Position numbers and translations under genes: made by a program. The notes beneath the pieces were generated by a model, which was not told the DNA's origin, did not search any database, and was given only the letters and a program-made list of their open reading frames with translations. This document shows positions 1 through 4,716 of a stretch of DNA of 6,282 nucleotides, piece by piece. The stretch covers positions 1-6,282 of the forward strand of contig CANHKH010000205.1 in assembly GCA_947460165.1 (NCBI GenBank), written 5' to 3'. Position 1 is the first letter of the stretch. Each line of letters starts with the position of its first letter. The stretch comes from Comamonadaceae bacterium. Its GTDB lineage: Bacteria > Pseudomonadota > Gammaproteobacteria > Burkholderiales > Burkholderiaceae_C.

Positions 1-65
1 ACCTCGGCGGCCAAATAATCCTGCACCCCGGCGGCGCAGGGCAGGAACAGGGACAAGGCGTTCAC
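1..65 (-). CDS. N-terminus of a probable THUMP-domain class I SAM-dependent RNA methyltransferase (partial, runs off left edge)
   Basis: Only about 21 codons are visible, from a GTG at 65-63 to the window edge. They read roughly V/M-N-A-L-S-L-F-L-P-C-A-A-G-V-Q-D-Y-L-A-A-E. The pattern 'L-F-x-P-C-x-x-G-[VL]-[EQ]-x-x-L-x-x-E' resembles the start of the THUMP/RlmL-type rRNA guanine-N2 methyltransferases that I recall from Betaproteobacteria. In that family the N-terminal THUMP region binds RNA and a C-terminal Rossmann domain transfers the methyl group; neither is visible here. The GTG start shares four bases (GTGA, 65-62) with the rpoN stop, so translational coupling to rpoN is plausible. A TTG at 56-54 is a weaker alternative start. 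The reading frame stays open to the edge. The family call rests on a very short stretch and is tentative; that a coding frame starts here is more secure. Confidence 0.5.
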   Translation of the reverse strand, partial: MNALSLFLPCAAGVQDYLAAE

Positions 66-1624
66 AAGGTCTTTCTGAGGTTGGCCGGCGCGATGCGCAA
101 GGCCTCGCGGTACTTGGCCACGGTGCGGCGGGCGCATTCAATGCCCTGCTCGCGCAGCATGTCGGAGATTTGGTTGTCGCTCAGCGGCTTGGCCGCGCTC
201 TCGGCCGCCACCAATTGCTTGATCAGCGCGCGCACGGCGGTGCTCGACGCATTGCTGCCGCTGTCGGTGCCCAGGCCGGAGCCAAAAAAGTACTTGAGCT
301 CAAAGGTGCCGTAAGGCGTGCTCATGTACTTGGCGGTGGTCACGCGCGAGATGGTGGACTCGTGCAGGCCCAACTCGTCGGCAATCTCGCGCAGCACCAG
401 CGGCCGCATGGCCAGCTCGCCGTGGGTGAAAAAGTTTTTTTGCCGCTCGACGATGGCGGTGGACACGCGCAAGATGGTGTCAAAGCGCTGCTGGATGTTC
501 TTGATGAACCAGCGCGCCTCTTGCAGGCGCTGCTGGAGCGCCGCACCCTGCTGGCCTTTGTGCTGCTTGAGCGCGTTGGCATAAATGTCGTGCACGCGCA
601 GCTTGGGCATCACGTCGCTGTTGAGCGTGACCTTGAAGCCGCGGCCCGACTTTTGCACCAGCACGTCGGGAATGATGAGGTTGCGCTCCACGTTCACAAA
701 GCGCCGGCCGGGCTTGGGGTCCAGCCGGCCAATGATGGCAATGGCGGCCTTGACCAGCGCTTCAGAGCAGCCAGTGGCCACGCTCAGGCGCTTGACGTCG
801 CGCTTGGCCAGCAGTTCCATGGGCTGCTTGCACACCGCCATGGCCGCGCGCGTTTCCTCGGTGTTGCGCTCGTCGAGCAATTGCAAGCTCAGGCATTCGC
901 CCAGGTTGCGTGCGCCCACGCCGGGTGGGTCCATGTTTTGCAAGAGGCCCAAGGCGGTGGTGAAGTGGTGTTGCAGCTCGTCGAACTCTTCGAGGTCGTC
1001 GCCCGCCAGACCGGCGGCCAAGGCCTCGATGGTGTCTTCCAGGTAGCCGTCGTCGTTGAGCGACTCAATCAGAAAGTAAAGCGCCGCGCGGTCTTCGGGT
1101 GACAAGCGCAGGCTGAGCATTTGCCGGTGCAGGTGCTGCTGCAGGGTTTCTTGGCTGCGGGCCAGCTCAATGGCGTCGGCCTGCTCGTCGTCGTTGTTGT
1201 TTTTCCGGGCCGGGGCGTCGCCGCCCCACTCGCTGTCGTCGGGTGCGGTCTCCACCGAGCCGTCGCCCTCCCAGCTGTCTTCCAGGCGGGGCTCGCTGTC
1301 GGCGTCAGCGCTGGGCGACTCGGGCGCCTCGGTGCTTGATTCGCTGCTGCTTGAAGTGCTGGTGGCCGGGGCGCTGCTGAAGGGCTCGTCCGCGCCTTCA
1401 AAGTCTTGGGCGTCGGCGGTCACAGGCGCGTCGGCCTGGGCCACCCCAAAATCCTCGCGCGTGGCGGCCTCTTCAGAGACTTCCAAAAACGGGTTCTCGT
1501 CGAGCATTTGATCGACCTCTTGGCTCAGCTCCAAGGTGGACAGCTGCAAGAGTCGAATGGACTGCTGCAGCTGCGGCGTGAGCGCCAGGTGCTGCGAGAC
1601 GCGAAGGGACAGGCCTTGTTTCAT
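62..1624 (-). CDS. rpoN: RNA polymerase sigma-54 factor RpoN
   Basis: The product is the alternative sigma factor that directs RNA polymerase to -24/-12 promoters and needs AAA+ enhancer-binding activators to open them. It is 520 aa, against about 477 in E. coli. Residues 1-50 are the glutamine/leucine-rich Region I that contacts activators, beginning MKQGLSLRVSQHLALTPQLQ. Residues about 51-155 form an acidic Region II, unusually long and carrying a serine-rich run near 83-103. Region III follows, with the core-binding domain (about 155-330), a helix-turn-helix around 410-432 (LREIADELGLHESTISRV) and the diagnostic RpoN box ARRTVAKYRE at 498-507, which reads the -24 element. The ATG at 1624 is chosen because the Region I match begins exactly there. 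The gene starts 19 bp after the lptB stop with only a weak GGTGG-like ribosome site, and is probably cotranscribed with lptA-lptB. Its stop overlaps the next gene by 4 bp. Confidence 0.97.
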   Translation of the reverse strand: MKQGLSLRVSQHLALTPQLQQSIRLLQLSTLELSQEVDQMLDENPFLEVSEEAATREDFGVAQADAPVTADAQDFEGADEPFSSAPATSTSSSSESSTEAPESPSADADSEPRLEDSWEGDGSVETAPDDSEWGGDAPARKNNNDDEQADAIELARSQETLQQHLHRQMLSLRLSPEDRAALYFLIESLNDDGYLEDTIEALAAGLAGDDLEEFDELQHHFTTALGLLQNMDPPGVGARNLGECLSLQLLDERNTEETRAAMAVCKQPMELLAKRDVKRLSVATGCSEALVKAAIAIIGRLDPKPGRRFVNVERNLIIPDVLVQKSGRGFKVTLNSDVMPKLRVHDIYANALKQHKGQQGAALQQRLQEARWFIKNIQQRFDTILRVSTAIVERQKNFFTHGELAMRPLVLREIADELGLHESTISRVTTAKYMSTPYGTFELKYFFGSGLGTDSGSNASSTAVRALIKQLVAAESAAKPLSDNQISDMLREQGIECARRTVAKYREALRIAPANLRKTL

Positions 1625-1643
1625 GGACGTCTATGCCACCGAG

Positions 1644-2429
1644 TCACATGCGGAAGTGCTCGCCGAGGTAGACCCGGCGCACGTCGGCGTTGTTGACGAT
1701 TTCAGCGGGCGTGCCGCGGGCCAGCACATGGCCGTCGCTGATGATGTAGGCCCGGTCGCAAATGCCCAGGGTCTCGCGCACGTTGTGGTCGGTGATGAGC
1801 ACGCCTATGCCGCGCGCTTTTAAAAACCCCACGATGCGCTGGATCTCGATGACGGCAATCGGATCAATCCCCGCAAAAGGCTCGTCGAGCAAGATAAAGC
1901 GCGGCTGGCTGGCCAAGGCGCGGGCAATTTCCACGCGCCGCCTCTCGCCGCCCGACAGCGCGGGCGCGGGTGAGTCGCGGATGTGCTCCACGCGCAGGTC
2001 GTGCAGCAAGGTGTCGGTGCGGCGCCGAATCTCGGCGTCTGACAAGGGCAGGCCCGCCTCGTCGTGCTGCAGCTCGAGCACGGCGCGTATGTTTTCCTCG
2101 ACATTGAGCTTGCGAAAAATCGAGGCCTCTTGAGGCAGGTAAGACAAGCCCATGCGCGAGCGCTTGTGAATGGGCATGCGCTCTACCGCTTGGCCGTCTA
2201 TGCTGATGCGGCCGGCATCGGCACGCACCAGGCCCACGATCATGTAAAACGAGGTGGTTTTGCCCGCGCCATTGGGGCCAAGCAGGCCGACCACCTCGCC
2301 GCTTTGCACGGTGAGCGAGACATCTTCCACCACCAAGCGGCTGCCGTAGGATTTTTTCAGGCCCTGGGCCTCCAAGCGGCTGGTGGTCACGGCCGCCGGC
2401 AGCACAGACGGGGCGGTGGCTTGACTCAC
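1644..2429 (-). CDS. lptB: LPS export ABC transporter ATP-binding protein LptB
   Basis: LptB is the cytoplasmic ATPase dimer that, with LptF and LptG, extracts lipopolysaccharide from the inner membrane and pushes it along the LptC-LptA-LptD bridge. The 261-aa protein has the full ABC set: Walker A GPNGAGKTT at 51-59, Q-loop glutamine at 100 within LPQEASIFRKL, signature LSGGE at 158-162, Walker B ILLDE at 179-183 followed by PFAGIDP, and the H-loop histidine at 215 in TDHNVRETL. The tail VYLGEHFRM is characteristic of LptB and helps separate it from the related LivF/LivG-type ATPases. The GTG start overlaps the lptA stop (GTGA), and there is no closer ATG before residue 64. This adds about 18 residues before the conserved L-x-A-x-x-L-x-K-S-Y start, so the exact start is slightly uncertain. 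The gene lies between lptA and rpoN, the usual proteobacterial order. Confidence 0.96.
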   Translation of the reverse strand: MSQATAPSVLPAAVTTSRLEAQGLKKSYGSRLVVEDVSLTVQSGEVVGLLGPNGAGKTTSFYMIVGLVRADAGRISIDGQAVERMPIHKRSRMGLSYLPQEASIFRKLNVEENIRAVLELQHDEAGLPLSDAEIRRRTDTLLHDLRVEHIRDSPAPALSGGERRRVEIARALASQPRFILLDEPFAGIDPIAVIEIQRIVGFLKARGIGVLITDHNVRETLGICDRAYIISDGHVLARGTPAEIVNNADVRRVYLGEHFRM

Positions 2430-3055
2430 TTTTTGTCCTGACCTAAGCGGGTGCTGGGAGTGAGTTTGGGGGCCGCTGGCACGTTGGGCTGCGCGGCTAC
2501 AGCCTCGGCTGCCGGGGCTGGGGCCCCCTGGCGGGGCGAGAGCTGGGCGCGCACGCGTCCCCCTGGGCTGCCGTTGCGCAGGGCACCGTCGACGGTGAAG
2601 ACATCGGCCAAGTTGTCGTAGCGGATCAGCGCGCCCGTGGTCTCGTCGGCCAGGCTGGCGCCCACGTAGCGGCGCAGCACGGCGCGGCGACTCAGTTGCA
2701 CGGTATCGGCGCGGCCGTCGTACTCGATCAACTCGGCCTCGCCCTCGACGGTTTCGTCCACACCATCGCGCTTGCTGCGGTAGTAGGCGAGTTGGCCGGG
2801 TGAGGCCACGATTTGCGCGCGCTGGTAACCGTCGGGCGACTGGCTGACCTCGACCCGAGCGCCACGGATCAAGATGCTTCCCTTGGTGATGAGCACATTG
2901 CCCGTGAACACGGTCAACTGCTTGAGGTCGTCGTGCCGCATGGCGTCGGCCTCGGCGTTCATGGGCTTGTCGCGGTCGGCTTTTTCAGCCCAGGCGGGCA
3001 GGCCCAGGCTCAGGGCGAGCAGGGCAAGCAGGGCGGAACGATGAAGAGGCGACAT
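2426..3055 (-). CDS. lptA: Lipopolysaccharide transport periplasmic protein LptA
   Basis: LptA forms the periplasmic beta-jellyroll bridge that carries LPS from LptC to LptD. The chosen product is 209 aa. Residues 1-23 are a signal peptide: a short positive N-region, a leucine/alanine-rich core and a cleavage site after AWA. The OstA/LptA domain spans about 31-170, opening with P-M-N-A-E-A-D and the T-G-N-V-x-I-x-K-G-S-I-L-I-R-G strand pair, and closing with ALIRYDNLADVFTVDG near 142-157. A proline/alanine-rich tail and a lysine-rich end follow. The frame is open up to 3178, but that extension would put 41 non-conserved residues ahead of the signal peptide and would include a likely -10 box at 3092-3097. 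I therefore take the ATG at 3055, although it has no strong Shine-Dalgarno sequence. The stop overlaps lptB. The expected upstream lptC is absent; dsbA lies there instead. Confidence 0.93.
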   Translation of the reverse strand: MSPLHRSALLALLALSLGLPAWAEKADRDKPMNAEADAMRHDDLKQLTVFTGNVLITKGSILIRGARVEVSQSPDGYQRAQIVASPGQLAYYRSKRDGVDETVEGEAELIEYDGRADTVQLSRRAVLRRYVGASLADETTGALIRYDNLADVFTVDGALRNGSPGGRVRAQLSPRQGAPAPAAEAVAAQPNVPAAPKLTPSTRLGQDKK

Positions 3056-3086
3056 GAACTGAGGCACGAATCTTGCTGAAAAGATG

Positions 3087-3103
3087 GCTGGATTGTAGCC
3101 AGC
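3087..3103. repeat. Short dyad GCTGG-N7-CCAGC over the putative -10 box
   Basis: The plus strand reads GCTGG (3087-3091), a 7-bp spacer and CCAGC (3099-3103). The spacer contains the complement of the TACAAT element. A dyad centred on a -10 box is where a repressor would be expected to bind, or the transcribed part could form a small hairpin. The arms are only 5 bp, so chance occurrence is quite possible. Confidence 0.3.
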
Positions 3104-3120
3104 AGCCCGCCCACTGCGCA
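3092..3120 (-). promoter_or_regulatory. Candidate sigma-70 promoter for lptA-lptB-rpoN
   Basis: The minus strand has TACAAT at 3097-3092, a 5/6 match to the TATAAT consensus. At the ideal 17-bp spacing the -35 position holds TGCGCA (3120-3115), only a 3/6 match to TTGACA. A better TTGCTG (3124-3119) lies 21 bp away, which is too far. Transcription would begin near 3085, leaving a leader of about 30 nt before the lptA ATG at 3055. The position agrees with the chosen lptA start and with the non-coding gap after dsbA. The -10 is convincing by eye, the -35 is not. Confidence 0.45.
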
Positions 3121-3183
3121 GCAATTCAGCGCCCTTTTTCAGCAGGTCACAGAGCCTGAGCAAGCCGCGCCTTTTCAAGCAGG

Positions 3184-3207
3184 GGCGGCTGCAGGCCGAT
3201 GGCCGCC
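3184..3207 (-). terminator. Possible hairpin just after dsbA (no U-tract)
   Basis: GGCGGC (3184-3189) and GCCGCC (3202-3207) are inverted repeats around a 12-nt loop, starting 3 bp past the dsbA stop in the direction of transcription. The position suits a transcript 3' end or an RNA-stabilising hairpin. It is not followed by a run of T on the minus strand, so it is not a standard intrinsic terminator, and some read-through from dsbA into lptA is possible. Confidence 0.3.
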
Positions 3208-3210
3208 GTC

Positions 3211-3873
3211 TCAGGTCTTGGCCCCTTTGGCGGCCAGGGCCACCAAGTGATCGACCACCTGCAAAGCCCGCGGCATGTTGCCGGCCAAGGAGCCCGAGGT
3301 GAAGTAACGCCCGGCCACGCCCAAGGAGGGCACGCCGTCGACCTTGTACTGCTCTTGCAGTTGGGTGGCGCGACGCACCTTGGTGACCACCGGGAAGGAG
3401 GCATAAGCCTCGGTGAATTTGGCACGGTCCAGGCCTTGCTTGACGGCCCAGGCCGTGATTTGCTCGGCCGTGTCCAGGGTCAGCTTCTCGTTGTGGATGG
3501 CATTGAACACCTTTTTGTGCACCTCGGGCAACTTGCCCATGGCTTCAAGCGTGTAGAACAAACGCTGTTGCGGCTCAAAGCTGGGCCTGAACATCGCCGG
3601 CACCCGGCGAAAGCTGACGTTTTTGGGCAGCTTTTCCAGCCAGGCTTCGAGCTGAGGCTCAAAAATGTTGCAGTGCGGGCAGCTGTACCAAAAAAATTCG
3701 ACCACCTCCACTTTGCCGGCCGCAGCTTCGGTGCTGGCTGGTTTGTCCAAGGTGAGAAAGTCCACGCCGTCGACAGGCGCTTTGCCCTGGGCCCAGACAG
3801 CGGGGGCCAGCAGGGCTGTGCCGGCCAGGGCGGCGAGGTGGGCGGCAGTTCGGTTGAATTCGCGACGCAACAT
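3211..3873 (-). CDS. dsbA: Periplasmic thiol:disulfide interchange protein DsbA
   Basis: DsbA oxidises cysteine pairs in newly exported proteins and is itself reoxidised by the inner-membrane quinone reductase DsbB. The 220-aa product has a signal peptide (about 1-28, likely cleavage after AVWA), a thioredoxin fold with the classic active site CPHC at 65-68 inside EFFWYSCPHC, an inserted helical domain, and the cis-proline at 182 in DGVPSLGV. The CPHC dipeptide and the length fit DsbA, not the isomerase DsbC or a TlpA-like reductase. The frame continues 19 codons further upstream. The ATG at 3873 is preferred because it starts the signal peptide directly and has AAGGAA at 3888-3883 as a ribosome site, at rather long spacing. 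The signal peptide begins L-R-R-E-F-N-R, which resembles a twin-arginine motif. The gene is separated from its neighbours by about 94 bp upstream and 155 bp downstream, so it may be its own unit. Confidence 0.95.
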   Translation of the reverse strand: MLRREFNRTAAHLAALAGTALLAPAVWAQGKAPVDGVDFLTLDKPASTEAAAGKVEVVEFFWYSCPHCNIFEPQLEAWLEKLPKNVSFRRVPAMFRPSFEPQQRLFYTLEAMGKLPEVHKKVFNAIHNEKLTLDTAEQITAWAVKQGLDRAKFTEAYASFPVVTKVRRATQLQEQYKVDGVPSLGVAGRYFTSGSLAGNMPRALQVVDHLVALAAKGAKT

Positions 3874-3892
3874 GGTGTTTGATTCCTTGGGG

Positions 3893-3907
3893 TCCCGCAG
3901 GGCGGGA
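3893..3907 (-). other. Short GC-rich hairpin in the dsbA leader
   Basis: TCCCGC (3893-3898) and GCGGGA (3902-3907) form a perfect 6-bp inverted repeat with a 3-nt loop. It sits in the untranslated leader, immediately upstream of the AAGGAA ribosome-binding site at 3888-3883. In RNA it would be a compact, stable stem that could influence ribosome access. No T-run follows, so it is not an intrinsic terminator. A regulatory role is inference only. Confidence 0.35.
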
Positions 3908-3937
3908 AATGGTGAAGTGAGGTGACGCAAAAAGGGG

Positions 3938-3965
3938 CTTTAAGCTGGCGGCTAGTCCTTGACAA
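3938..3965 (-). promoter_or_regulatory. Weak candidate promoter for dsbA
   Basis: The minus strand carries TTGTCA (3965-3960), a 5/6 match to the -35 consensus. After a 16-bp spacer comes TTAAAG (3943-3938), a poor -10 match. It lies immediately after the SPOR-protein stop and would give a leader of roughly 55-60 nt including the 3893-3907 hairpin. A separate dsbA promoter is reasonable given the gap of about 94 bp, but the -10 is too weak for more than a tentative call. Confidence 0.25.
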
Positions 3966-3967
3966 GC

Positions 3968-4699
3968 TCAGCGCTGCAGGCGCACGACCACCGCCTCGAT
4001 GTTGTTGCCCACCAAGCTGTCGCGGGCTTTGTCGGCCTCCTCGCGGCGCTCAAAAGGCCCCAAGCGCACGCGGTAGACCATGCGCCCGGCCTGGTCACGC
4101 TCACTGAGCTTGGACTGCAGACCCATGAGCGAGAGCTTGGCGCGCTGCTGCTCGGCGTCTTCGAGCGAGCGGTAGGCGCCTGCTTGCACAAAGTACTGAA
4201 AAGGCTCGGTGCTGGCCACGGCCGGCGAACTGGCGGCCACGGCCGGTGCGGCAGGGCGTGCGGGGGCGCTTGAGGGGGCACTCGCAGGTGCAGGCGCTTC
4301 AGCCCGCGACCGGGCCAACTCGCCCAAGGGGTCTGCGCTTTTGGCGGGGGGCGCCGCAGCAGCAGCTGGGGTAGCTGGCGCGGCGACCTCCGCAGGGGCG
4401 GCGGGTGCAGCGGGTGCGTCGGAGGGGGGAGCAGCTTCAGGCTTGGTTTGGCGCCCGGGCAAGCCCGCGTTGGGGTCCCATTCCTTCATTTTTTTGGCAT
4501 CGGCCGGGTCCTCGGCCGAGCGCGGCAGGTTTTTGTTCATGAAGGGCAGCGGCATTTTGGTGATGTACACCGCCACACCCAGGGCCACCGCCAAGCCAAA
4601 CAACATGCCCAGCAAAAATCCCAAGAAAGTGCCTCCGCCTTGGCGAGCAGCGCGCACAGAAGAGGAGGCAATAAGACAGGTTTCCCCGGTGAAATGCAT
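3968..4699 (-). CDS. FtsN-like inner-membrane protein with C-terminal SPOR domain
   Basis: SPOR domains bind denuded glycan strands of septal peptidoglycan, so the product probably acts at the division site or in cell-wall remodelling. From the ATG at 4699 it is 243 aa. A short cytoplasmic tail with a basic patch leads into one transmembrane helix (about 24-47, G-T-F-L-G-F-L-L-G-M-L-F-G-L-A-V), then a periplasmic alanine/proline-rich linker (about 85-165). The SPOR domain follows at about 167-243, with F-V-Q-A-G-A-Y at its start and V-Y-R-V-R-L-G-P-F in the second repeat. This is the FtsN architecture, but DedD-like and uncharacterised SPOR proteins share it, so no symbol is given. A GTG at 4720, overlapping the argS stop as GTGA, would add seven residues. 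I prefer the ATG because a purine-rich GAGAAAG lies just upstream, while the GTG has no visible ribosome site. The gene is probably in one transcript with argS. Confidence 0.9.
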   Translation of the reverse strand: MHFTGETCLIASSSVRAARQGGGTFLGFLLGMLFGLAVALGVAVYITKMPLPFMNKNLPRSAEDPADAKKMKEWDPNAGLPGRQTKPEAAPPSDAPAAPAAPAEVAAPATPAAAAAPPAKSADPLGELARSRAEAPAPASAPSSAPARPAAPAVAASSPAVASTEPFQYFVQAGAYRSLEDAEQQRAKLSLMGLQSKLSERDQAGRMVYRVRLGPFERREEADKARDSLVGNNIEAVVVRLQR

Positions 4700-4716
4700 G
4701 GCAGGCTTTCTCGGTG

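Larger units (their letters stand above)
3074..3144. repeat. 9-bp perfect inverted repeat bracketing the lptA promoter region
   Basis: On the plus strand TGCTGAAAA (3074-3082) is matched by its exact reverse complement TTTTCAGCA (3136-3144), with 53 bp between the arms. The pair encloses the candidate -10 box and most of the start-side gap between dsbA and lptA. Two half-sites on either side of a promoter could be operator sites for a looping or cooperative regulator, or they could be chance. No regulator family is recognised from the sequence. The arms are seen directly; a function is speculation. Confidence 0.35.

Noticed and set aside
170..1102. A 310-codon plus-strand open frame opposite rpoN
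   Set aside because: It lies wholly antisense to the strongly supported rpoN, and its product is H/Q/A/V/G-rich low-quality sequence with no recognisable domain. Long antisense frames are expected opposite GC-rich genes.
2477..2492. TGGCACG followed by GC, resembling a plus-strand sigma-54 -24/-12 promoter
   Set aside because: The GG-to-GC spacing is one base off, the TTGC element is not matched, and it lies inside lptA pointing against all the genes.
3056..3178. N-terminal extension of LptA by 41 codons
   Set aside because: It would bury the signal peptide internally, shows no family similarity and contains the probable -10 box; the ATG at 3055 is preferred.
3199..3882. A 227-codon plus-strand open frame opposite dsbA
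   Set aside because: It mirrors dsbA codon structure, has no family resemblance and spans the dsbA start region; treated as a shadow of the real gene.
3959..3964. Perfect TTGACA on the plus strand
   Set aside because: No acceptable -10 at 16-18 bp downstream, and no plus-strand gene to serve.
4390..4460. Repetitive Ala/Pro codons as a possible DNA tandem repeat
   Set aside because: The sequence is low-complexity protein linker with no regular DNA period; explained by the SPOR protein linker.
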